Shown piece after piece: positions 35,374-42,374 of a stretch of DNA of 64,000 nt (its first letter is position 1; every line of letters starts with the position of its first letter). A program made the position numbers and the translations under genes. The notes beneath the pieces are model-generated. The model was not told the DNA's origin. It made no database searches and saw nothing but the letters and a program-made list of their open reading frames with translations. The stretch covers positions 24,269 to 88,268 of the forward strand of contig DUQG01000080.1 in the NCBI GenBank assembly GCA_012837935.1, in the 5' to 3' direction. Origin of the DNA: Bacteroidales bacterium. GTDB taxonomy: Bacteria; Bacteroidota; Bacteroidia; Bacteroidales; Paludibacteraceae.

Positions 35374-36843
35374 ATGACAACATCCAATAAAGGAAAAATA
35401 AATTGCTTTATTCCTTTTGCCGACAAAAAACAGGCGAAAAAAACCATTCAAGGATTGCGTGCAAGCAGTTTAGTAAATAAAATTTATTTGCTGGCAAGCG
35501 AAAACACAACAGAGCAAGTCGAAGGGTGTAAAGTACTAAAAATCAAAGCACTCAATGCAAGTAGCACCATAAAAACCATCAATCAACATGCCAATGCTGA
35601 TTTTACATTGTTTTACAACAAATACACTACGCTGGAATTGGGTTATTTCGCATTGGAGCGGATGATACATATTGCTGACGACTGCGGAGCGGGAATGGTT
35701 TATGCCGACCATTATAAAATCGTTGGCGACACCAAAACCAATGCACCGGTTATTGATTATCAGCTTGGTAGCTTACGTGATGATTTTGATTTTGGTTCCG
35801 TGATGGTTTTCAAATCCGAAGCTTTTCGTAATGCAGCGAGCAGACTGAAAGCCGATTATGAGTTTGCCGGATGGTACGATTTGCGTTTGAAACTTTCGCA
35901 AAAACACCTGCCAATACACATCAACGAATATCTCTACACCGAAGTAGAACATGACACTCGAAAAAGTGGTGAGAAGATTTTTGATTATGTTGACCCGAAA
36001 AACCGTGCCGTTCAAATCGAGATGGAACAAGCTTGTACAGAGCATTTGAAGGAAATTGGCGGATATTTGAAACCGGAATTTAAGCAGATTGAATTCTCAG
36101 AAGGCGATTTCGAGTTTGAAGCTTCGGTAATTATTCCGGTACGTAATCGGATAAAAACCATAAAAGATGCCATTAAATCGGTTTTGATGCAGAAAACGGA
36201 CTTCAAATTTAACCTGATAATTGTGGATAATCACTCAACCGACGGCACTACGGAAGCCATTCAAGAATTTGCTACCGATGAGCGATTAATTCACGTTATC
36301 CCTGAGCGACACGATTTGGGTATCGGTGGTTGCTGGAATGTAGGCGTACACCATCCGAAATGCGGGAAATTCGCTGTTCAGCTCGATAGTGACGATGTGT
36401 ACAGCGATGAAAACACCTTGCAGACGATGGTTGATGCATTTTATGAACAAAACTGTGCGATGGTTGTCGGCACTTACATGATGACCAATTTTGATATGGA
36501 AATGATTCCGCCGGGTATTATTGACCACCGCGAATGGACACCCGAAAACGGCAGAAACAATGCTTTGCGTATCAATGGATTGGGTGCACCACGAGCATTT
36601 TACACACCTTTACTTCGTGAAATAAAAGTTCCTAACACAAGCTACGGCGAGGACTACGCACTTGGATTGCGTTTCTCTCGTGAATACCAAATTGGACGCG
36701 TGTATGACGTGGTTTATCACTGTCGCCGCTGGGAAGGTAATTCTGATGCATCGTTGGATATTGTGAAAATGAACGGAAACAACTTGTACAAAGACAGAAT
36801 TCGTACTTGGGAATTGATGGCAAGAATGAAGATGTCTAAATAA
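35374..36843 (+). CDS. Two-domain family 2 glycosyltransferase
   Basis: The 489-residue protein starts with a GT-A-like domain of about 230 residues. The C-terminal half (about 245-489) is a clear GT2 domain: [37 protein letters not shown] and the DXD motif [10 protein letters not shown]. It transfers a sugar from a nucleotide donor. The acceptor is unknown. Its conserved neighbours (DUF4922, SpoIID) suggest a cell-envelope or peptidoglycan-related role. Confidence 0.88.
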   Translation: MTTSNKGKINCFIPFADKKQAKKTIQGLRASSLVNKIYLLASENTTEQVEGCKVLKIKALNASSTIKTINQHANADFTLFYNKYTTLELGYFALERMIHIADDCGAGMVYADHYKIVGDTKTNAPVIDYQLGSLRDDFDFGSVMVFKSEAFRNAASRLKADYEFAGWYDLRLKLSQKHLPIHINEYLYTEVEHDTRKSGEKIFDYVDPKNRAVQIEMEQACTEHLKEIGGYLKPEFKQIEFSEGDFEFEASVIIPVRNRIKTIKDAIKSVLMQKTDFKFNLIIVDNHSTDGTTEAIQEFATDERLIHVIPERHDLGIGGCWNVGVHHPKCGKFAVQLDSDDVYSDENTLQTMVDAFYEQNCAMVVGTYMMTNFDMEMIPPGIIDHREWTPENGRNNALRINGLGAPRAFYTPLLREIKVPNTSYGEDYALGLRFSREYQIGRVYDVVYHCRRWEGNSDASLDIVKMNGNNLYKDRIRTWELMARMKMSK

Positions 36844-36869
36844 TAATTTATTAGGCTTTAAGGATAAAA

Positions 36870-37880
36870 ATGACAAATACAGTTGAACAGTTATTGATTG
36901 AACAGTTAGCTATCTGGGAAACGGCTCGAAATAATTTCGAAGCTCTGAAACAGGTAAAAACCAAAGAGTTAAACGTGAACGGAGCCAAATTCTACGTTCA
37001 GTTTAATCCGGCTCGGATTGTTTCGTCAGGTGCAAAGGTTGATGCCAAAAGCATTCAAGAGCGAAAATGTTTTCTCTGTGCAGAAAATCGTCCGAGAGAA
37101 CAGGTAGGTTTAAAAGTCCCCCTTGGGAAATTTAGGAGGCAAGAAAGGCTTTACAGCATTTTGGTTAATCCGTTTCCAATTTTTCCGAAGCATTTTACCA
37201 TTCCGGATATGGTGCATAAACCGCAACTGATTTTGTCTCGTTTTGGTGATATGCTGGATTTGGCGGAATATATGAAAGATTATGTGATTTTCTACAACGG
37301 TCCGAAATGCGGTGCATCAGCACCCGACCACGTTCATTTTCAAGCCGGAAACAAAGGATTTCTGCCGATTGAAAAAGAATGGAAAAAGCATATTGAAGCG
37401 ACCATAATTGATAACGACAACATCAAACTACATAAGGTAAATTACGGTTTTCCTTTATTCCTTTTTGAAACAAACGACAAAAAGAAAGGAATTGAGCTAT
37501 TTAAAAAGATTTACAACGCACTTCCACTAAATGACAGCGAAACAGAGCCAATGATGAATATTCTAGTCTGGGTGGAAAGTCCCGAAACTCAAAAAAAGTC
37601 CACTTCCTTTCCCCTTTTGGGGAAAGTCCCGAAGGGGATAGGGGCTGGGGGATTTAGGGGGGCAATTATCCCACGAGCCAAACATCGTCCCGACTGCTAT
37701 TTTGCCGAAGGCGAAAAAAATATTTTGCTTAGTCCGGCATCGGTCGATTTGGGCGGTGTGCTAATTACACCGTTAGAAAAAGATTTTGAAAAAATAACGG
37801 CTGAAGATGTAGCTGAAATTTTAGCCGAAGTTTGTTTTGATGAAAAAACTTTCAAAAAAGTAATTCAAAAAATCCAATGA
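36870..37880 (+). CDS. DUF4922 family protein (HIT/GalT-like nucleotidyltransferase fold)
   Basis: The 336-residue protein resembles the DUF4922 group, related to ATP adenylyltransferase and GDP-galactose phosphorylase. Seen features are the CFLCAENRP zinc-like motif, the nucleotide-binding region ILVNPFPIFPKHFTIPD, and the histidine motif GASAPDHVHFQAG. It overlaps the SpoIID gene by 4 nt (ATGA). Two palindromic repeats lie in frame: at 37113-37140 (VPLGKFRRQE) and 37611-37663 (SFPLLGKVPKGIGAGGFRG, a loop extra to the family). The substrate is unknown, presumably a nucleotide sugar or dinucleotide. Confidence 0.85.
   Translation: MTNTVEQLLIEQLAIWETARNNFEALKQVKTKELNVNGAKFYVQFNPARIVSSGAKVDAKSIQERKCFLCAENRPREQVGLKVPLGKFRRQERLYSILVNPFPIFPKHFTIPDMVHKPQLILSRFGDMLDLAEYMKDYVIFYNGPKCGASAPDHVHFQAGNKGFLPIEKEWKKHIEATIIDNDNIKLHKVNYGFPLFLFETNDKKKGIELFKKIYNALPLNDSETEPMMNILVWVESPETQKKSTSFPLLGKVPKGIGAGGFRGAIIPRAKHRPDCYFAEGEKNILLSPASVDLGGVLITPLEKDFEKITAEDVAEILAEVCFDEKTFKKVIQKIQ
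37113..37140. repeat. Family A-like repeat inside the DUF4922 gene (first)
   Basis: AAGTCCCCCTTGGGAAATTT is followed by AGGAGGC. It is a diverged C-run/G-run unit in frame, encoding KVPLGKFRR. Confidence 0.45.
37611..37663. repeat. Compound family A repeat inside the DUF4922 gene (second)
   Basis: CCCCTTTTGGGG is followed by AAAGTCCCGAAGGGG, then ATAGGGGCTGGGGG and ATTTAGGGGGGC. This 53-bp insert of stacked C-runs and G-runs is in frame and encodes a Gly/Pro-rich loop between two conserved parts of the protein. Confidence 0.8.
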
Positions 37881-39553
37881 CGCAAGAACCAAAACTTACG
37901 GTCGGAATTATGTTTGAGCCGGAAATCAATTTTTCCCTGCTCGGCAAATACACATACGAAGGACAAACTGTTTTAGGCATACAACATGTTGCTTATGCAA
38001 ACGGCAAAATAGCCTGGAACGGCAAGTTGTACGATGAATTGCTTTTCACACCGCAAGATGAAAAAACCGATGCTTTTGAACTGATAGACGTAACTATTGG
38101 CATTGAGTTTCACTGGGAACGAAAAGAAAATCAGCGATTTACAGGTGCTTTGAAAATCATCGTAGAAAATGAAAAACTGACCGCAATCAACGTGATTTCG
38201 GTGGAAGATTATCTGACAAGCGTAATTTCGTCGGAAATGAGTGCCACCGCATCACTCGAACTGCTTAAAGCTCACGCAGTTATTTCAAGAAGTTGGGTGT
38301 TAAGCCCAAAGATACCTGCCCCCCACCCCCCTAAAGGGGGAGTTAAGAGCGCGTATCCACCTTTGTACTCGCGATTAAAGGAATTGGCTCTTAAACACCG
38401 TCACAATCCTACAGATGCAGAGAGTTTTCTTTGGGAAAACTTAAAAGGGAAAAATCTGGATGGGTATAAATTTAGAAGACAACACATAATAGACGACTGC
38501 ATTGTTGACTTTGTTTGTTTAAGTGAAAGATTAATTATTGAGGTTGATGGAAAATATCACGATGAACCTGATGTACAAGAATACGATAAACTTCGTACTC
38601 AACTACTGAATAGAAACGGCTACAAAGTTATTCGATTTACAAATGAAGAAGTGTTGTTTGAAATTGAAAAAGTTCTTAATAGCATAAAATCTGAATTGCA
38701 CACCAATACTCCCCCTTCAGGGGGCGGAGGGGCTGGTCTTATCTGGTACGAACGAGATGCTCACACTAACTTCGACGTTTGTGCAGACGATCACTGCCAA
38801 CGTTATCAGGGGATTACACGTGCATCTACCGAAATTGTAAAGCAAGCAATAGCCGAAACTTGCGGTCAGGTTTTGACTTACGAAGGAAAAATTTGTGATG
38901 CTCGTTTTTCTAAATGTTGCGGTGGTGTGTTTGAAGAATTTCAAAACTGCTGGAACAATATATACTATCCCTACTTGCGCAAAACAAGAGACTATAAATC
39001 AGACACTTCCATTCCGGATTTGACTATCGAAAGTGAAGCAGAAAAATGGATTAGAACTTTGCCGGAAGCTTTTTGCAACACGAAAGACAAGCAAATTCTT
39101 TCGCAAGTTTTGAATAATTACGATCAAGAAACCACCGACTTTTATCGCTGGAAAGTAGCCTACTCGCAAAAAGAACTTTCGGAACTAATCCTAAAACGTT
39201 CCGGTGTGGATTACGGTAAAATTATTGATTTACTGCCAATTGAGCGGGGAACTTCCGGACGATTAATCAAGCTGAAAATCATTGGAACAAAGAGAACACG
39301 CACTATTGGTAAAGAACTTGAAATCAGACGAACACTTTCCGAAAGCCATCTTTACAGTTCGGCTTTTGTGGTGGATAAGGAATTTTCTGTAGATAAAGAA
39401 ATTCCTTCCAAATTTATCCTAACTGGTGCCGGATGGGGACACGGCGTGGGACTTTGCCAAATCGGTGCTTCTGTGATGGGTGAAATGGGATACGACTACA
39501 AAGAAATTTTGGAACATTATTATCCTGATAGTGAAGTGTCTAAACTGTATTGA
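37877..39553 (+). CDS. SpoIID/LytB-domain protein with an inserted DUF559 nuclease-like domain
   Basis: The 558-residue protein has a SpoIID domain in two parts. Residues 1-142 include ISVEDYLTSVISSEMSATASLELLKAHAVISRSW; residues 289-558 include VCADDHCQRYQGITRAS, DARFSKCCGG and GAGWGHGVGLCQIGA. Between them, residues about 143-288 (38303-38740) are an in-frame insert with an intact DUF559 PD-(D/E)XK-like domain (161-273; Asp211, Glu222-x-Asp224) flanked by inverted palindromic repeats. SpoIID-type proteins cut denuded glycan strands in peptidoglycan. There is no signal peptide visible at the N-terminus. No stop or frameshift breaks the reading, so a fused protein should be made. Confidence 0.9.
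   Translation: MTQEPKLTVGIMFEPEINFSLLGKYTYEGQTVLGIQHVAYANGKIAWNGKLYDELLFTPQDEKTDAFELIDVTIGIEFHWERKENQRFTGALKIIVENEKLTAINVISVEDYLTSVISSEMSATASLELLKAHAVISRSWVLSPKIPAPHPPKGGVKSAYPPLYSRLKELALKHRHNPTDAESFLWENLKGKNLDGYKFRRQHIIDDCIVDFVCLSERLIIEVDGKYHDEPDVQEYDKLRTQLLNRNGYKVIRFTNEEVLFEIEKVLNSIKSELHTNTPPSGGGGAGLIWYERDAHTNFDVCADDHCQRYQGITRASTEIVKQAIAETCGQVLTYEGKICDARFSKCCGGVFEEFQNCWNNIYYPYLRKTRDYKSDTSIPDLTIESEAEKWIRTLPEAFCNTKDKQILSQVLNNYDQETTDFYRWKVAYSQKELSELILKRSGVDYGKIIDLLPIERGTSGRLIKLKIIGTKRTRTIGKELEIRRTLSESHLYSSAFVVDKEFSVDKEIPSKFILTGAGWGHGVGLCQIGASVMGEMGYDYKEILEHYYPDSEVSKLY
38318..38345. repeat. Left inverted family A repeat of the DUF559 element
   Basis: CTGCCCCCCACCCCCCTAAA is followed by GGGGAGTT. 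It is the reverse complement of the usual orientation, and encodes PAPHPPKGGVK. Confidence 0.8.
38711..38736. repeat. Right family A repeat of the DUF559 element
   Basis: A perfect CCCCCTTCAGGGGG palindrome is followed by CGGAGGGGCTGG. It encodes TPPSGGGGAG and matches the left end in inverted orientation at about 20 of 26 positions. Confidence 0.85.
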
Positions 39554-39569
39554 AATAAAAGTGTATATA

Positions 39570-40124
39570 ATGGCTATAAGTTACACAAATAGAAAAAAGG
39601 ACAAGTTTTTTGCTAAAATGATTTTATCAAAAAAGGGTACTATTCGTTATTATCCCGTTAAAGATAATCCAGAATTAAATCAAAATGAAATTGCTGAAAA
39701 ATTACCCGATAATTTTGAATTCTATGAACATCCATCCGATGGACAAGTTGTAATAAGAAAAAAGATTAACTTTATCTTTACGATAGATGATGTTGAGATT
39801 TTAGAAAAAACAATGAAAAATGTAGATGATGGACACGGTTTTATCGTTGATAGAGATAAAAATGGAGTAATTATTTATATCGGCAGAATGAGATTTGAAG
39901 ACTTTCCGGAGTTTGGCGAAAATTTTTTTCTTGCACAATCGTACAATCCAAAATTAAGATTTGAAAAAGCTGACAACAAATATAAAGCACAGAGATTTTG
40001 TTTTTTATCAAGTCATTATGGATGGCTTACAATGGAAACTAACGAAAATCTACAATATTTAGCAAAAAAATACTGTCCGCACATCAACAAATTGAGTTTA
40101 CTTGATTTTTGGATTGAAGGATAG
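39570..40124 (+). CDS. Conserved protein of unknown function
   Basis: The 184-residue protein starts at ATG 39570 (MAISYTNRKKDKFFAKMI), 16 nt after the SpoIID stop; the frame is open further up, but overlaps SpoIID. The N-terminal pattern YTNRKKDKF...KGTIRYYPV, then FEFYEHPSDGQVVIRKK, recalls a widespread uncharacterised family beginning with YxNRKGKxYY and including a GYEIYE segment. No catalytic motif is apparent. Base composition is clearly more AT-rich than its neighbours, which suggests separate acquisition. Confidence 0.65.
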   Translation: MAISYTNRKKDKFFAKMILSKKGTIRYYPVKDNPELNQNEIAEKLPDNFEFYEHPSDGQVVIRKKINFIFTIDDVEILEKTMKNVDDGHGFIVDRDKNGVIIYIGRMRFEDFPEFGENFFLAQSYNPKLRFEKADNKYKAQRFCFLSSHYGWLTMETNENLQYLAKKYCPHINKLSLLDFWIEG

Positions 40125-40152
40125 AATTGTATGTAAAAAATATTAAGAAAAA

Positions 40153-41355
40153 GTGAATAATAGCAGCAAAAAACTTCCCCTTCAGGGGGCTGAGGGGCAG
40201 GTGCAGAACAATCGTATTCTTGCTCTTGATATTTTGCGTGGAATTACCATTGCCGGAATGATTTTGGTAAATAATCCGGGTTCATGGGAAAAGGTTTATG
40301 CACCGCTTAAACATGCAGAGTGGCACGGATTAACCCCAACAGATCTTGTGTTTCCATTTTTTATGTTTATTATGGGAATTTCTACCTTTATTTCTCTTTG
40401 GAAATACAATTTTGAAGCAAGCGGTTCAGCTATTCGCAAAATTACAAAGCGAACTGTTCTACTTTATTTGGTGGGATTGGGAATTGCTTGGTTTAGTCTT
40501 ACAATGCGTAGATTCAACAGTGTAGAACTGGCAGAACTATCTTTCTTTCAACGCTTGGGACAAGCTATGTGGAATTTTGACAGAATACGAATTTTGGGTG
40601 TAATTCCAAGATTAGCAATTTGTTATGGCATAGTTTCAATTATTGCTTTAACACTGAAACATAAATATATTCCGTATCTGATTATCGGACTTTTAGCGGG
40701 TTATTTTGTGCTGTTACTGGTTGGAAATGGCTTTGCATACAACCATACAAACATTATATCCATCGTGGATTACAAAATTTTAGGCGAAGCGCATATGTAC
40801 AACGATAACGGCATTGACCCGGAAGGAATTCTAAGCACCATTCCGGCAATTGCTCATGTGTTAATCGGCTTTTTGGTGGGAAAAGCCATGTTTGAACGGA
40901 AAGAAATTCATGCTAAAATTGAATGGTTGTTTATCGTAGGAACAGTTTTGACTTTCGCCGGATTTCTTTTCAGCTACGCTTGTCCGATTAACAAAAAAAT
41001 CTGGTCGCCATCGTTTGTACTGGTTACTTGTGGTTTAGCATCAAGTTTCTTAGCTTTACTCACATGGATTATCGATGTAAAAGGGAAGAAAAAATGGTGT
41101 CATTTCTTTGAAGTTTTCGGTATTAATCCGCTGTTTATGTATGTGTTGGGTGCTTTTTTAGCAATCATTATCGGCAACATCATCATCTATCCCGGCGGTG
41201 AAAAAGCAAGTTTGAAAGGCTTTATTTACAACGACTTACTACAACCAATTTTCGGAAATTATCCCGGATCATTGGCTTATGCCTTACTTTTTGTAGGATT
41301 TAACTGGATTTTCGGGTATTATTTGTATAAGAAAAAAATATATATAAAATTGTAG
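40153..41355 (+). CDS. DUF5009/HGSNAT-like membrane protein, possible MurNAc transporter (MurT-like)
   Basis: The 400-residue protein from a GTG start has about 10-11 helices. The first reads RILALDILRGITIAGMILVNNPG, then WHGLTPTDLVFPFFMFIMGIS, typical of the DUF5009 / heparan-alpha-glucosaminide acetyltransferase-like group. In Tannerella forsythia a protein of this type (MurT) imports N-acetylmuramic acid and sits next to a MurNAc kinase, the same arrangement as here. The first 15 codons (KKLPLQGAEGQ) come from a palindromic repeat, and a second GTG at 40201 (MQNNRILALD) is a good alternative start. Acyltransferase activity is the alternative role. Confidence 0.82.
   Translation: MNNSSKKLPLQGAEGQVQNNRILALDILRGITIAGMILVNNPGSWEKVYAPLKHAEWHGLTPTDLVFPFFMFIMGISTFISLWKYNFEASGSAIRKITKRTVLLYLVGLGIAWFSLTMRRFNSVELAELSFFQRLGQAMWNFDRIRILGVIPRLAICYGIVSIIALTLKHKYIPYLIIGLLAGYFVLLLVGNGFAYNHTNIISIVDYKILGEAHMYNDNGIDPEGILSTIPAIAHVLIGFLVGKAMFERKEIHAKIEWLFIVGTVLTFAGFLFSYACPINKKIWSPSFVLVTCGLASSFLALLTWIIDVKGKKKWCHFFEVFGINPLFMYVLGAFLAIIIGNIIIYPGGEKASLKGFIYNDLLQPIFGNYPGSLAYALLFVGFNWIFGYYLYKKKIYIKL
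40177..40200. repeat. Family A palindromic repeat at the 5' end of the MurT-like gene
   Basis: CCCCTTCAGGGGG is followed by CTGAGGGGCAG. It lies within the first codons after the GTG start and encodes PLQGAEGQ, in the same frame as the copy in the U32 gene. Confidence 0.85.
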
Positions 41356-41487
41356 AATATAGAGATGGAAAGATGGAATTTTTTGAAATATAAAAGATGA
41401 GAGACAAATAGTGAAATTCACATTACTTACTTTGCATTCCATATTTCATATTTTTAACTTTTCCCTTCTCACAACTTATTAAAAATC

Positions 41488-42336
41488 ATGATATTAATCG
41501 CAGATAGTGGCTCTACCCAAACAGATTGGAGCGTGGTCAAAGATGGAAAACCGATAAAACAAATCCAGACCAAAGGCATTAATCCATACTTTCAAACGGA
41601 AGAAGAAATCAGCAACGAAATTAAGTCAAGTCTAATCTCACAGCTTGATACAAAGGACTTTGTGGCAGTTTACTTTTATGGTGCAGGATGTACATTTGAC
41701 AAAATAGAAATAGTAAAACGAGCTATCGAAAAAAACATCCACGTGCGTAAAGACGTAGAAGTAAATAGCGATATGCTGGCAGCAGCACGCGGACTTTGTG
41801 GCTATGCACCGGGAATAGCTTGTATTATGGGAACAGGCTCAAATTCATGCTATTATGACGGAAGAAAAATCATTGAAAATGTATCGCCGCTCGGATTTAT
41901 TCTTGGCGATGAAGGCAGCGGTGCCGTGTTAGGTAAATTATTGGTTAGCAGCCTTTTGAAAAATCAACTTACACCCGGATTAAAAGAAAAGTTTCTTGAA
42001 CAGTTCAATCTAACAGTTGCTGATATTATCGACCGTGTATATAGGAAACCGTTTCCTAACCGCTTCTTAGCTACTTTTGCACCATTTATTTCTGAAAATT
42101 TGGACGACTCTACTATACATAGTTTGGTGGTTGACAGTTTCAAATCATTCTTAAAAAGAAATGTGATGCAATACAAAAATCACGACAAACTGCCTATTCA
42201 CTTCGTGGGTTCTGTGGCTTTTCATTTTCAAGATTTACTAAAAGAAGCCATTGAAGAGATGAATATCAAACTCGGTAAAATCATTCAAAGTCCGATGGAA
42301 GGCTTGATTGAATACCACAGTAAAGCAGCAAACTGA
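41488..42336 (+). CDS. BadF/BadG-type N-acetylhexosamine kinase, probable MurNAc/GlcNAc kinase (MurK-like)
   Basis: The 282-residue ASKHA-fold protein has the phosphate-1 motif IADSGSTQTDWSVV at the N-terminus, GIACIMGTGSNSCYYDG (phosphate-2), GFILGDEGSGAVLGK and GSVAFHFQ. It phosphorylates an amino sugar at O6 or C1 in characterised relatives. Adjacent to a DUF5009 permease it corresponds to the murT-murK pair of Tannerella. No murQ etherase is found in the window. The gene is 9 bp before the next one. Confidence 0.87.
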   Translation: MILIADSGSTQTDWSVVKDGKPIKQIQTKGINPYFQTEEEISNEIKSSLISQLDTKDFVAVYFYGAGCTFDKIEIVKRAIEKNIHVRKDVEVNSDMLAAARGLCGYAPGIACIMGTGSNSCYYDGRKIIENVSPLGFILGDEGSGAVLGKLLVSSLLKNQLTPGLKEKFLEQFNLTVADIIDRVYRKPFPNRFLATFAPFISENLDDSTIHSLVVDSFKSFLKRNVMQYKNHDKLPIHFVGSVAFHFQDLLKEAIEEMNIKLGKIIQSPMEGLIEYHSKAAN

Positions 42337-42374
42337 AACAGTTAATGGCATCTTTTTGTATAATTAATATTTTT

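Larger units (their letters stand above)
38303..38740 (+). mobile_element. In-frame DUF559 nuclease-like insertion flanked by inverted G/C-run repeats
   Basis: The insert is about 438 bp, an exact multiple of three. The left end (CTGCCCCCCACCCC, then CCTAAAGGGG, 38318-38340) and the right end (38711-38736, CCCCCTTCAGGGGG then CGGAGGGGCTGG) are inverted copies of the same repeat. The interior encodes a complete DUF559 domain (WENLKGKNLDGYKFRRQH, DCIVDFVCLSERLIIEVDG, YKVIRFTNEEVL), a fold of the PD-(D/E)XK nuclease type related to Vsr. No transposase and no intein splice motifs are visible. It interrupts the SpoIID domain at a loop. Element status is inferred from structure. Confidence 0.75.

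Noticed and set aside
38303..38740. Intein interpretation of the SpoIID insert
   Set aside because: No N-terminal Cys/Ser splice block and no C-terminal His-Asn motif; the insert is a DUF559 domain alone, so the product is expected to remain fused.
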